Positions 35,583-44,351 of a DNA stretch of 64,000 bases are shown piece by piece. Both the position numbers and the translations under genes were made by a program. Source of the DNA: an uncultured Myroides sp. (lineage in GTDB: Bacteria; Bacteroidota; Bacteroidia; Flavobacteriales; Flavobacteriaceae). Where the stretch lies: assembly GCA_913777665.1 (NCBI GenBank), contig CAJYTF010000013.1, positions 1 to 64,000 of the forward strand. The letters run 5' to 3'. The notes beneath the pieces are model-generated. The model was given only the letters and a program-made list of their open reading frames with translations, was not told the origin of the DNA and ran no database searches. Position 1 is the stretch's first letter; each line of letters starts with the position of its first letter.

Positions 35583-36032
35583 ATGAATTACAGCATTCAG
35601 AAAGCACAATTGGAAGATCTGGACGAAGCCGCCGCACTATTCAACCTTTACCGCGTATTTTACAGACAGGAACCCGATCTGGTTAAAGCAACAGCATTTT
35701 TAAGAGCACGTTTCCTTAACAACGAATCGGACATCTTTCTTGTGATAGCAGACGGAAAAGCCGTAGGTTTTGTACAGCTGTACAAACTTTTTCACTACAC
35801 CAAACTACAAAAACAGTGGCTGCTTAGCGACCTGTTCGTACATCCTGACTACAGAGGTAAGGGATTATCGGTTGCACTAATCAATCGCAGCAAACAGTGG
35901 TGTGAAGAAACCGACGCGTGCGGACTGTTACTGGAAACCGAGAAAACCAACGTTATAGGAAACCAGCTTTATCCCCGTTGCGGATTTGAGCAAGACGAGC
36001 TGCACAATTATTATAACTGGTGGATTAAATAG
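35583..36032 (+). CDS. GNAT family N-acetyltransferase
   Basis: A 149-residue acetyl-CoA-dependent transferase. The core motif is LSDLFVHPDYRGKGLSVALINRS, with the R-x-x-G-x-G/A acetyl-CoA loop (YRGKGL, near residue 98). LLLETEKTNVIGNQLYPRCGFEQDE follows, with the Y-x-x-x-GF ending typical of the fold. The substrate is unknown. Confidence 0.9.
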   Translation: MNYSIQKAQLEDLDEAAALFNLYRVFYRQEPDLVKATAFLRARFLNNESDIFLVIADGKAVGFVQLYKLFHYTKLQKQWLLSDLFVHPDYRGKGLSVALINRSKQWCEETDACGLLLETEKTNVIGNQLYPRCGFEQDELHNYYNWWIK

Positions 36033-36346
36033 TTCATTTGTATTCTACAAACTTGTTTTAAAACCAGTAATAAAAATATTTATACATTACTTTTTAGGAC
36101 AAACTGGGGAAAAAATTACCATAAAATTTTCATAATTTATTTCAATAAAAACAGTTTTAAAACAATTAATTGCGCTAAAGCCAAACATAACAGTGATTTA
36201 AGCATTAAATTTTAAACATAATTCAAAACGGCATTATGGTTGCACTTAACATTATGCTTTGAAATAGAATTTACACCACTGTTTTGGTGAAAACGCCCGA
36301 TATTGACTTGTCGGGCGTTTTATAAAACTTATTTAACAACAATAAG
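36033..36346. other. AT-rich intergenic region with copy 2 of the repeated hairpin element
   Basis: The first 200 bases are AT-rich with no visible motif. The last 100 hold the element annotated at 36232-36325. Confidence 0.5.
36232..36325 (+). ncRNA. Possible small RNA or terminator element, copy 2
   Basis: It shares the 19-mer ATTATGCTTTGAAATAGAA (36251-36269) with 3802-3820. A small hairpin CACCA/TGGTG (36274-36289) is followed by a perfect AAACGCCCGA/TCGGGCGTTT stem (36291-36320) and a TTTATAA tail. The element ends only 22 bases before the next gene, so it could also act as an attenuator in that gene's leader. Confidence 0.42.
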
Positions 36347-36778
36347 ATGTTTAGCAATAAAAATATACTTTGTCTGGATCTGGAAATAGGCAACAGCATT
36401 ACAGCCGCAGAACAGTTCAACATAAATATTGTATCGGCCAACCTTGCCGATTTTAATTTCCGATTTGGCAGCGAAATCGTCCTACACTACAGTTCCAACA
36501 CCGGCGAGTTTGAACCAATGGATGCCGACGACCTTTTAGCCTGGTGGTTTTGTGACGGTATAAAAGAATTACTGGCACTTGCAAACTCTAAAGCAAACCA
36601 CAGTAAAGAGTATATAGACCGATATATTTCTAACCGTAAAAATGAAGTAGGACATCTGAAAATTTCATCAACATTTGGATCGTACTGCAAGCGTTACCAC
36701 AATTATTCGCCACTTGGTTTTTTGAGTTATGACAATGAGGAGTACGTTAAAAAGCAAATGAACAGTTTGCTTGTATAA
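36347..36778 (+). CDS. Hypothetical protein
   Basis: A 143-residue protein that I do not recognise. It has no signal peptide or membrane segment. The middle is acidic (EFEPMDADDLLAWWFCDG) and the second half is helical and Lys/Asn-rich. Codon use resembles the neighbouring genes. It stands alone, just behind the repeated hairpin element, and may be read from that element's promoter. Confidence 0.5.
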   Translation: MFSNKNILCLDLEIGNSITAAEQFNINIVSANLADFNFRFGSEIVLHYSSNTGEFEPMDADDLLAWWFCDGIKELLALANSKANHSKEYIDRYISNRKNEVGHLKISSTFGSYCKRYHNYSPLGFLSYDNEEYVKKQMNSLLV

Positions 36779-37017
36779 GGTAAATGTAGCCGTAATGCAT
36801 TAGAGCATTCCCGCAGATGCACAGATTTTTATAGGAATTGCCAAGCTAAACATAAAAGTTATGAAACTTATTAAATGCAACGCATGCAAGATCCGTAAAA
36901 ATTTAATTGTTAATGCACGACAATATAACTATAAAATATATTTCGGAGGCTGAAGGAAACCTTCAAAATTAAAAAGAGTTGTTTTATTTTAAATAAAAGT
37001 TGTTTAGTTGATTAAAA

Positions 37018-37048
37018 GGAGGTTGTTTTGGAACGACCTCTTTTTTTT
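37018..37048 (+). terminator. Intrinsic terminator
   Basis: GAGGTTGTT (37019-37027) pairs with AACGACCTC (37032-37040, one G-T wobble), followed by eight T residues. It probably ends the transcript of the hypothetical gene before it. The 36779-37076 gap holds nothing else that I can support. Confidence 0.7.
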
Positions 37049-37076
37049 AGTTAGCAACAGCTGCAGTTCTTTGTAT

Positions 37077-37433
37077 TTAATTTTTGACGCCTACAAATTC
37101 AACTCCCACCAGATAGGATCCGTTTATAGCTTTATCGGTTTCCAATGATGCTTCAAAATACGTTTGCGATTCATTATTTGGTTTCACTATATGCTGATAA
37201 GAATTTACAGTACCATACTCATTGACTGTAAACCTTATATATCCTTTTATCTGTTTAGGTGACGAATTTTTTACATGGGCGCCGAAGTAGTTCACATATT
37301 TGCCATGCTCATCCGGTATATCCGGATAATCGGAAAATACTTCTGTTACAATGATACCATTAAGGTATATATTATCACTGTCATCACATGATAATAATCC
37401 GGCTATTAGAAAAAAGGTTATGTATTTTCTCAT
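37077..37433 (-). CDS. Hypothetical small lipoprotein
   Basis: A 118-residue protein with a lipobox ending at Cys16 (AGLLSC) followed by acidic DDSDN, so probably surface-anchored. The mature part is beta-rich (NEYGTVNSYQHIV, SYLVGVEFVGV) and may be a small beta sandwich. No family is recognised. Confidence 0.7.
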   Translation of the reverse strand: MRKYITFFLIAGLLSCDDSDNIYLNGIIVTEVFSDYPDIPDEHGKYVNYFGAHVKNSSPKQIKGYIRFTVNEYGTVNSYQHIVKPNNESQTYFEASLETDKAINGSYLVGVEFVGVKN

Positions 37434-37648
37434 TTTAAAAGATATTCAATAAAATTAACATTTTTTATGAGTTATGAAAAGAAAAAATTGATTTGTAGTT
37501 TACGCCAGCATGCGAGGTTTTAAAAATCTTGTAGGTTTATATTTTAATTTGAGTTTTAATCATCATCTGGCTTTTGGAATTAAATTTAGCTATTCATTCT
37601 CTTTCTTTTGGCGCACAAAAGAAACAAAACGCCGTGGCTTCACTGCTC

Positions 37649-37792
37649 GTGGTCAGTTTACGTTTTGGCAACTAAATCAAAAAAACTCGAACAAGTTCTC
37701 AAACAGCTTTGATTTTACGTTGTACATCCAATTCTTTATTTTACAGCTTGGAAGCTGTGAATCTTCGATTTCTGCAACTTACTGACGCTCAC
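37649..37792 (+). repeat. Bulged palindrome copy R1
   Basis: The left arm GTGGTCAGT (37649-37657) matches the reverse of ACTGACGCTCAC (37781-37792) except for an extra AGC in the right arm. The interior carries a second stem, AAATCAAA with TTTGATTT. An ACTCGAACAAGTTCTCAAAC loop is shared with R2 and R4. Confidence 0.6.
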
Positions 37793-37990
37793 TCCGCCGT
37801 GAATGCCAGTTTTTAGATTCTCCCACTTATACTATTCCGTTTTTTTTATCAAAAACCTAATAGAACTATACAAGTTGTCATGCTGCACTTCCGCTAAAGA
37901 GAGACAAGCCTGCAGTATCGCATCCAGTTTTTAGTTTCTATTGTTCATTTTGCCTTGATGCAAAACGAACCAAAAAATCAAGACTTCAGC

Positions 37991-38100
37991 TTTTCAACGG
38001 TCAAAATATGTTTCATTTCCTAAAAGAAATAAACTCGAGCAAGCTCTCAAACAGCATTTCTTTTCTAGAAAACTTCAACATTTTTGACACTCGTCGAAAA
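37991..38100 (+). repeat. Bulged palindrome copy R2
   Basis: The left arm TTTTCAACGGTCAAAA pairs with TTTTGACACTCGTCGAAAA (38082-38100), with the extra bases AGT. The inner stem AAAAGAAAT/ATTTCTTTT flanks the loop. The stretch 37979-38065 is about 90% identical to 41377-41463. Confidence 0.75.
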
Positions 38101-38423
38101 TCTAATGTCGCTGGATTCTGCTTATTACTCAATTTGTTTTAGATTGTGAATTTGATAAACCAAAAGTTTCAATGGGGCTACTGCACAAAGCCAAAAAGAT
38201 CTTTGAGTTTATATAGATTATATTTTTTTTTTTTAAGTTAATCACTATTCTGCTTTTTAAAGAATTAAAGAGTGTGTATGAATTCTCATTCTAAATTGTT
38301 CATTATTAACAAATTTTGTTTATTCTCTTCTTTTACGTCCATGCTTTATTTTACTGCTTGGAAGTCGTGAATCTTACGCTTTTTAGAGACAAAAAGTACC
38401 AAAACTCTTTTGTTGCGGCGATC

Positions 38424-38570
38424 TTTTAATCGGTCGAAGATCACTTTGCAGCTACTAGATCGCGGTTCGATAAACTCACCGACTATCTGATCTGCTAACG
38501 CTTCCACTAAAGCTGGACAAGTCATGCAGTGGTTCGACGCTTCCCGATACTCGGGACAGGCTGATCAAAA
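38424..38570 (+). repeat. Bulged palindrome copy R3 with an inserted hairpin in the right arm
   Basis: The left arm is TTTTAATCGGTCGAA. The right arm starts TTCGACGCT (38533-38541) but is split by TCCCGATACTCGGGACAGG before resuming CTGATCAAAA. Copy R7 has the same arm uninterrupted. Confidence 0.6.
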
Positions 38571-39006
38571 CTTCATACCGCTGAGTTTGTAATTTCTTTT
38601 TCTATTTAAAATCAAAATTCCATAAGTTCTAGTCACACTGTCATGCTGCACTTCCGCTAAGTGAGACAAACCATGCAGTATCGCATCGAATGTTATATTT
38701 TGACTTTTCGCTATAAACTTCGAAAAAGTAATAAACCCAAAGCTAAAATGGGGCTACTCTACAAAGCCCAAAGCTTTGGGTTTATGCAAATGCAGGTTGG
38801 TGTTTGTAATGATCTTACTCCGTAAGACTGAACTATATTTGGCAATACTATTAATACTTAACGTATAATTTCACTTTTTTACAATTAACATTATCCCATT
38901 TGCTATTGCTTTGTTAATAGTACCATTATGTTTATTATCTGTAAAGGGTTAATTTTATCGTTCATTATAACTACAGCAATATACTACTCTATTAATTTAT
39001 TCTATT

Positions 39007-39393
39007 ATGAAAAAGTCCTTTGAAAACTGTTATGCTACGTACTCGCTTGTAGACAATATTCTGTGTGTCTATTACAAGAAAGATCAGCTTATCACACTAC
39101 CCGCCGCAAAAAAAATCGTTAGTGACCGCCTGCGTCTGCAGGACCATATTTCGCTCCCGGTGCTTTGTAACATCAGCGATTTTCAATATGCCAATTACGC
39201 AGCGCGAAACTACCTTGCCCATACCGGATCGCTGCTTACACAGGCTGTTGCAATTGTGTGTGCCGACATAGAACAACAATCAATGAGTACCTACTTTATT
39301 GATGTATGTGTGCCTTCTGTTCCTACCAGAGTCTTTTTAGACGAACCTTCTGCCTTCCATTTTCTGAATAACTATAAAAAGATCAGATTATGA
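39007..39393 (+). CDS. Hypothetical protein, STAS-like
   Basis: A 128-residue cytoplasmic protein that I place only loosely with small SpoIIAA/STAS-like Bacteroidota proteins. It alternates strands and helices, with ILCVYYKKDQLITLPAAKKIVSDR (strand, then helix), LPVLCNISDF (central strand) and a C-terminal PSAFHFLNNY helix. It overlaps the AraC-type regulator gene by four bases, so the two proteins are probably made together and may interact. Confidence 0.65.
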   Translation: MKKSFENCYATYSLVDNILCVYYKKDQLITLPAAKKIVSDRLRLQDHISLPVLCNISDFQYANYAARNYLAHTGSLLTQAVAIVCADIEQQSMSTYFIDVCVPSVPTRVFLDEPSAFHFLNNYKKIRL

Positions 39394-40295
39394 ATGATGC
39401 TTCCCATAACGAACTGATGGTTACAAATATCTGTAGAAAAATGATTCAGATGGCTAATGGCGAGCTGAACAGTTTTGTAGAGATCAGTCAGCAAGATACC
39501 TATTTTTCCGCTATTGCCAAGGTTCTTAACATGCTTTCGGAAAACTGGCAACAACGCATACTCCATATTCCGTTTGTAAAAGACGAAGGCAGTTCTGACT
39601 ATCTGCAAATATTTTCCATCGTTACCGATAAAAATCTTCTCATTACTGCACTTTCTGATTTTGGATTAAGCATACTGCAACTAGACGAACAAACCATGCA
39701 AGGCAAATCGCTCGGTGATTATATCGACACCAAACAGCATCAGGAACTATTGGAAATTCTACACAAACTTCAAGAAAATCCTAAGGAGAACCTGAAGATC
39801 CAGCTACATTTTACCCATCTCTCGCTCCCACAGTTGTACGAAGCGCAGGTACAGTACAGTGTACGGGAGCAACTTTACACCTTTCATCTTATCGGTATTT
39901 TATACAGAGGACCCAAAATTACTTATGACGACAGTAAAAAAAGCAGAATGATTCAGAGATCGCTTGTGGATATAGAAGTACAGAAAATTTATGACTTCAT
40001 CACCTCAACAAAAAAACTGAATAAAGCAACTTACGAGTTCCTATGCGAAAAGTACAGAATTAACGAACAACAACTAAAAACACGCTTTAAAGCACTGTAT
40101 AACAAAACCGTTTACCAGTACCAGTTAGAGGTGCGGCTTCTGCAGGCTGCAGAGCTCGTGAAAAACACTTCGATAAGTTTTAAAGCCATTTCGTTTGAAG
40201 TGGGGTTTCAAGACTACTCTAACTTTTACCGAAACTTTGTGAAGACCTACGGGATGAATCCTGAAGACTTCCGAGAGAAATACCAGATTAAATAA
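39390..40295 (+). CDS. AraC-type regulator with N-terminal PAS-like domain
   Basis: A 301-residue protein. The N-terminal two thirds resemble a PAS-type sensor (SDFGLSILQLDEQTMQGKSLGDYI). The C-terminal third is an AraC helix-turn-helix: YEFLCEKYRINEQQLKTRFKALYNKTVYQY, then SISFKAISFEVGFQDYSNFYRNFVKTYGMNPEDFR (key residues YSNFYRNFVK and NPEDFR). The start overlaps the upstream gene by four bases. The target is likely the MauE-like/small-peptide cluster that follows in the same direction. Confidence 0.85.
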   Translation: MNDASHNELMVTNICRKMIQMANGELNSFVEISQQDTYFSAIAKVLNMLSENWQQRILHIPFVKDEGSSDYLQIFSIVTDKNLLITALSDFGLSILQLDEQTMQGKSLGDYIDTKQHQELLEILHKLQENPKENLKIQLHFTHLSLPQLYEAQVQYSVREQLYTFHLIGILYRGPKITYDDSKKSRMIQRSLVDIEVQKIYDFITSTKKLNKATYEFLCEKYRINEQQLKTRFKALYNKTVYQYQLEVRLLQAAELVKNTSISFKAISFEVGFQDYSNFYRNFVKTYGMNPEDFREKYQIK

Positions 40296-40381
40296 TTCCT
40301 TTTTGCAATTAGATAATTTTTTGAGTCATTTTATTTACCAATTATACGTATGAACTTTACAATAAACAAAAACGTAACGTC

Positions 40382-40822
40382 ATGCGTAAAATTCTATCAA
40401 TCAGTAAACAGGCAGTTATTTACTTCTTCATCATACTGTTCGTATATACAGCGGTAAGCAAGCTTGCCGACTTTGAAAACTTCCGGGTACAGGTGGCACA
40501 ATCACCTTTACTTAGTGCTTTTGCAACTTTTATTGCTTATACCACCGTTATCGGTGAACTGGTTATAGCCCTGATGCTCTGCTTTCAAAAAAGCAGAATA
40601 TTGGGGCTTTATCTTTTTCTAGGGTTTATGACGGCATTTACGGTTTATATTTTTTTGATATTGAATTATAGTCCGTTTGTTCCTTGTTCCTGTGGCGGGG
40701 TTTTGGAGGATTTGGGGTGGTGGGAGCATTTGTGGTTTAATGGGGGTGTTTGTTTTTTATGTGTTCTTTTAATATTAACAGAACAGTCTTCAACTTTTAA
40801 TCCCTTTTTCTTTTACGTCTAG
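40382..40822 (+). CDS. MauE/DoxX-like membrane protein
   Basis: A 146-residue integral membrane protein with four hydrophobic helices. FVYTAVSKLADFENFRVQV near the start and the loop FVPCSCGGVLEDLGWWEHL are typical of the MauE/DoxD-like family annotated in flavobacteria next to small secreted cysteine peptides. The CSC pair and a further Cys in the last helix suggest thiol-disulfide chemistry. The C-terminal residues run into repeat sequence (NPFFFYV), so the native end may have been changed by a repeat insertion. Confidence 0.8.
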   Translation: MRKILSISKQAVIYFFIILFVYTAVSKLADFENFRVQVAQSPLLSAFATFIAYTTVIGELVIALMLCFQKSRILGLYLFLGFMTAFTVYIFLILNYSPFVPCSCGGVLEDLGWWEHLWFNGGVCFLCVLLILTEQSSTFNPFFFYV

Positions 40823-41092
40823 GCATTATTTTACAGCTTGGAAGCCGTGAACCTTAGGGTTTGTCGCGCAAAAGAAACAAAACGCCTCGACTCAAAAAAA
40901 AGCTACTTCTCCGCTTTTTATACTAAACAAAATAATATTATTCATTCTTTGCTATTTTATAATAATGTATTCATGAATCTTCGATTTCGCTTCGCTCAAA
41001 CAGGCATTTTGTTTTTAACGTATAAAAAACATCGGCGCTTAACGCTTTTTTTATAATGTCAGTTTTATAGATTGAAGTTTAATTTAAAATCC

Positions 41093-41149
41093 AGTTTTAA
41101 ACTTTAATCTGTTCATTTTTTTCTTGACAAAAAAACGAACCAAAAAACT
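41093..41149 (+). repeat. 57-base direct repeat, copy a
   Basis: Identical base for base to 41321-41377. It starts AGTTTTAAACTTT and ends CGAACCAAAAAACT; the second half matches the head module seen before palindrome R2. Confidence 0.85.
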
Positions 41150-41320
41150 ACTTACTGTTAATATTTTGTTTTAGTGTTCGTGAATCTTCGAGCAAGTGAT
41201 ATATCCGACAATAATAATCCAGGACTGCTCTTGATTTCAAGACTCTATTTTTTAAACGGTTCAAATGCTAATTTAATTAGTCATTCAGTTTTATTTGACG
41301 GTGTTAGTATGTAAAAATCA

Positions 41321-41377
41321 AGTTTTAAACTTTAATCTGTTCATTTTTTTCTTGACAAAAAAACGAACCAAAAAACT
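41321..41377 (+). repeat. 57-base direct repeat, copy b
   Basis: Exact copy of 41093-41149. Here it is followed directly by CAAGACTTC and palindrome R4, while copy a is not, so copy a looks like a duplicated fragment. Confidence 0.85.
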
Positions 41378-41389
41378 CAAGACTTCAGA

Positions 41390-41499
41390 TTTTCAACGGT
41401 CAAAATATATCTTATTTCCTAAAAGAAATAAACTCGAACAAGTTCTCAAACAGCATTTCTTTTCACGGAAATGTCGACATTTTTGACGCTCGTTGAAAA
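41390..41499 (+). repeat. Bulged palindrome copy R4
   Basis: The left arm TTTTCAACGGTCAAAA pairs with TTTTGACGCTCGTTGAAAA (41481-41499), all bases matching except the AGC bulge. The inner stem is AAAAGAAAT/ATTTCTTTT, as in R2. Confidence 0.8.
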
Positions 41500-41639
41500 C
41501 CTAATGTCCCTATGGATACGCATGAGTTCTCCTTTGTGGTTTTGTTTGAGGCGGTAAAAACAGAATTGAGTGGGAATTGGAACAAAACACACAACATCTA
41601 ACTTATAGCATACAACTAAAAACATACAACTTAAAAATT

Positions 41640-42689
41640 ATGAAGAAAAAAATATTCTATATCGTATTAACCATGGTGATCAGCAGTGCGGTGGTGGTTG
41701 GATTATTCGTGAGTTCGGAACATATCATGAAGCGAGAGAATCCGTTTGTGCGGAGGTTTATGCCGCACCACATTGATAAAGCGAAGTATCTGGATTTAGA
41801 GGTGAATTCGTACTATATCGCGGGGCTTACCAATGATACCATCTATCTGGGGAACTATACGGCTCCCCTACTGATAACGGCTGTGGCTACAAATCTGGGA
41901 AAGAAGATGGAACACCAGATTAAGCTGGATGAAACACAACGTTCGTTTCGGAGTCTGACCATCCGGGTGCAGGGACAGGAGTTCTTTGTTGGTGATGGTA
42001 CCATTGCGATTATCTATAAAGGAAGTACTGCAGACTGGACTGCAACTAAATATATGAAGGAGAATATCTATTTCTCTTTACTTCAGCCTTTAGAAAACAA
42101 TAGTTTTCTGTTTCGAAGTCAGCGGGCAGCAAACGGCGAGCATGTATTGGGCAGGTTACAGGTTAGCGACAGTACAAGCTTTTTACTTTATGACAATGTG
42201 TTACAAAAACAGATCGACAGCGTCTTTGATACGGATGGACAACTAGTTACCGATGCTAAGACTAACCAAGGTGTTTATACTTATTACTACCGTAACCAGT
42301 ATCTAGTATATCAGCCACAACACAACAAGTTTACAACAGGTAAAACCATTGATACCACTAGCCTAGCAAAAATTGAAATAACCACTTTAGCGAATGGTGA
42401 ACGTAAGATGGGTGCGCCACCGCAGAAAGTGAACTCAAAGACTTATGCCTATAACGGATTGCTGTATGTAAAATCGGAACTAATGGGTAGAAATGAGCCT
42501 CGGAGCATGTGGAAACAGGCAAGCATTATAGATGTGTACGATTATAACAAGAACGAGTATTTGTACAGTTTTTACGCGTACGACCATCAAGGTGACAACA
42601 TCAAAGAGTTTGCTTTGAATGACAGGTATTTCTTTGGGTTGGTTGGGAATTCGTTGGTTAGATGGGGAATTAGGGAACTAGGGAATTAG
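41640..42689 (+). CDS. Hypothetical membrane-anchored protein
   Basis: A 349-residue protein with a single N-terminal transmembrane segment (IFYIVLTMVISSAVVVGLFV). The rest is beta-rich and probably periplasmic, with strands such as NSFLFRSQRAANGEHVLGRLQV and EYLYSFYAYDHQGDNI that look propeller-like. No family is recognised. The start at 41640 is preferred over 41577 because the extra 21 residues precede the membrane anchor and derive from repeat-like sequence. The last residues (GIRELGN) are encoded by the GGGAATTAG tandem repeat that follows, so the end may be extended. Confidence 0.65.
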   Translation: MKKKIFYIVLTMVISSAVVVGLFVSSEHIMKRENPFVRRFMPHHIDKAKYLDLEVNSYYIAGLTNDTIYLGNYTAPLLITAVATNLGKKMEHQIKLDETQRSFRSLTIRVQGQEFFVGDGTIAIIYKGSTADWTATKYMKENIYFSLLQPLENNSFLFRSQRAANGEHVLGRLQVSDSTSFLLYDNVLQKQIDSVFDTDGQLVTDAKTNQGVYTYYYRNQYLVYQPQHNKFTTGKTIDTTSLAKIEITTLANGERKMGAPPQKVNSKTYAYNGLLYVKSELMGRNEPRSMWKQASIIDVYDYNKNEYLYSFYAYDHQGDNIKEFALNDRYFFGLVGNSLVRWGIRELGN

Positions 42690-42712
42690 GGAATTTGGGA
42701 ATTTGGGAATGT
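42664..42712 (+). repeat. Short tandem repeat (GGGAATTAG type)
   Basis: About five tandem 9-base units (GGGAATTAG, GGGAACTAG, GGGAATTAG, GGGAATTTG, GGGAATTTG) cover the stop of the preceding gene. Related GGGAA phrases recur at 43073-43094 after the four-helix-bundle gene. Confidence 0.75.
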
Positions 42713-42734
42713 GAAAGTTTAATACTTAAAAATT

Positions 42735-43112
42735 ATGATGCATACAGATTTAATAGCTTATCAAAAATCAATGGATTTTATTGTGGAAATATACCGAATT
42801 ACGTCCTTGTTTCCCCCAGAAGAAAAATATGGACTTGTGAGTCAACTACGAAGAGGTGCGGTATCAATTCCGACAAATATTTCAGAAGGTGTATCGAGGA
42901 ACTCCACTAAAGAGTATATCCGATTCCTATATATCTCTTTAGGATCCGTCTCTGAAACAGAATGCTTACTTGAAATTTCCAAACGGCTGCGTTATTATGA
43001 GGCTGAAAAAGCACTAAATAGTGAATTGCTTGTGATAAAAAAGATGCTTTTGAAACTTATTGGCACTTTGAAGGGGAACGATTTGGGAATGGGGAACGCG
43101 GAAATAATTTAG
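42735..43112 (+). CDS. Four-helix-bundle protein (23S rRNA intervening-sequence family)
   Basis: A 125-residue all-helical protein. LIAYQKSMDFIVEIYRIT, FPPEEKYGLVSQLRRGAVSIPTNISEG (key residues QLRRAAVSIPxNIAEG in the family) and FLYISLGSVSETECLLEIS are the family signatures. Members occur as lone genes or inside rRNA intervening sequences, and their function is unknown. It is bracketed by GGGAA-type tandem repeats, so it may have arrived as a small mobile or repeat-associated cassette. Confidence 0.9.
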   Translation: MMHTDLIAYQKSMDFIVEIYRITSLFPPEEKYGLVSQLRRGAVSIPTNISEGVSRNSTKEYIRFLYISLGSVSETECLLEISKRLRYYEAEKALNSELLVIKKMLLKLIGTLKGNDLGMGNAEII

Positions 43113-43371
43113 GGAGTGGATTGTTGGGAACAGGAACCGGTTATGGGCATACCGGATTCCTACTTCCCAACGCATAATCCACCTTTGTAAATTAAAATCA
43201 ATAAAATAATAGTTAAGGAGTCGGAGCATGCCGGATTGAAACATGGGCCAATAGCTTCCGGCACTGCTTCCTTCTTCACAACTACTAAAAATATTATCGG
43301 CCGATAGACAGGGGTTAACGGTTGAAAACCTGTAGAAAAGAGTAAACCGAAAAATTATAAATTTTTATATT

Positions 43372-43653
43372 ATGAAAAAAAATGTAAAACAAGCCTTAGT
43401 ACCATTGGCAATAATGGTATTTGGCGCAGCGGCAGCATTTGCAACAAATGCATCAAAACAGAGTGAAAAAGCACCAATGGATGCATATCATTACGATATT
43501 AGCAAACCGCTTGGTGAACGATGTGTAAAGGTACGCGTAGATTGTCAGAACACAGGTAGCGTTATTTGTACCTACAGTGGCAAACAGGTATGGGCATCAC
43601 CTACTGAAGACAACAATGCTCTAACATGTAGCTCTGTACTGTATAGATTTTAA
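43372..43653 (+). CDS. Small secreted protein, DUF6520-like
   Basis: A 93-residue protein with a signal peptide (LVPLAIMVFGAAAAFA). The mature part has YHYDISKPLGERCVKVRVDCQNTGSVICTYSGKQVWAS and a final TCSSVLYRF, with four cysteines suited to two disulfides. This layout matches the short flavobacterial secreted family that I know as DUF6520, usually found with a MauE/DoxX-like membrane protein, as here. A terminator follows directly. Confidence 0.75.
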   Translation: MKKNVKQALVPLAIMVFGAAAAFATNASKQSEKAPMDAYHYDISKPLGERCVKVRVDCQNTGSVICTYSGKQVWASPTEDNNALTCSSVLYRF

Positions 43654-43656
43654 TTA

Positions 43657-43690
43657 AAAAAGGCTGCCGTGAGGCAGCCTTACTTTTTAA
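43657..43690 (+). terminator. Terminator of the DUF6520-like gene
   Basis: AAGGCTGCC and GGCAGCCTT form a 9-bp stem with a 4-base loop, followed by ACTTTTT, three bases after the stop. Confidence 0.8.
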
Positions 43691-43874
43691 TATTTTCATT
43701 TTAGAAATTGACACCATGTTAATTCGTAGTTACACTATTTTTTATGTGATTCATATCAAAACTAATATTATAAACTATTTGATATTGGAGACCAATTTCT
43801 TTACAAGGAAAGTATAAACAAAACCATTAGGGCAATAATGATTTTCTTGTTTTCATGTTCCTAAAATATTAGAG

Positions 43875-44348
43875 TTACTGATAAATGTACTGTGCCATAA
43901 AACCTAGATCCATATAAGTAAGGCTTTCACCTGTCGGCATTGTGATCTGCCACCCGTTTGTCAGTGGAACCTGCGTAAAATATGAACAATTAAGCCCGGC
44001 AAGTCCGGCAAAGCTTGGCACAGTTGTTCCAAACCTCATTCCTTTAAAAATAACGTCAGTCGTTGTACTACATACCGGTGATGATGTTAAGCCACAAACA
44101 TATGCATGAGTCAGCTGATTTGCCGGAACAACAACTCCTGAATACAGATGAGACAGAACATTCCCACTGCTTAACTTTAAAGGTAGAACATCACCGTCGT
44201 AACACCCCAAGCCTACCGCAGGGCTTGAGTAGTAAACAAATAATGCGCTTACATCATACGCTCCAAAATTATAGTAAAAAGTTGGGACGGCCATTGCGAA
44301 ATTGCTTGCAAGAAAAGCAAGTCCTATTGTGTATAAAATCTTTTTCAT
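43875..44348 (-). CDS. Hypothetical secreted protein
   Basis: A 157-residue protein with a signal peptide cut near AMA-VPTFYYNF. The mature part is rich in aromatic residues and Gly and has five Cys (GLGCYDG, YVCGLTSSPVCSTT, GLNCSYF). No family is recognised. It starts three bases after the upstream small lipoprotein gene, so the two form an operon. Confidence 0.7.
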   Translation of the reverse strand: MKKILYTIGLAFLASNFAMAVPTFYYNFGAYDVSALFVYYSSPAVGLGCYDGDVLPLKLSSGNVLSHLYSGVVVPANQLTHAYVCGLTSSPVCSTTTDVIFKGMRFGTTVPSFAGLAGLNCSYFTQVPLTNGWQITMPTGESLTYMDLGFMAQYIYQ

Positions 44349-44351
44349 GTG

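Larger units (their letters stand above)
37434..39006. other. Repeat-rich non-coding region I
   Basis: About 1.6 kb without a supported gene. It holds three copies of the bulged palindrome family (37649, 37991, 38424), two copies of a CATGCTGCACTTCCGCTAA-type phrase (37879 and 38642), and two of GGGGCTACT-N2-ACAAAGCC (near 38174 and 38747). A frame at 37510-37785 is made of repeat sequence and was not called. Confidence 0.7.
40823..41639. other. Repeat-rich non-coding region II
   Basis: About 0.8 kb with an exact 57-base direct repeat (41093-41149 and 41321-41377) and palindrome copy R4. Phrases such as CGCAAAAGAAACAAAACGCC (40866) also occur in region I (37611). No gene is supported before 41640. 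Confidence 0.7.

Noticed and set aside
37510..37785. A 91-residue frame in repeat region I
   Set aside because: It covers copy R1 and shared repeat phrases. Its composition is that of repeat DNA.
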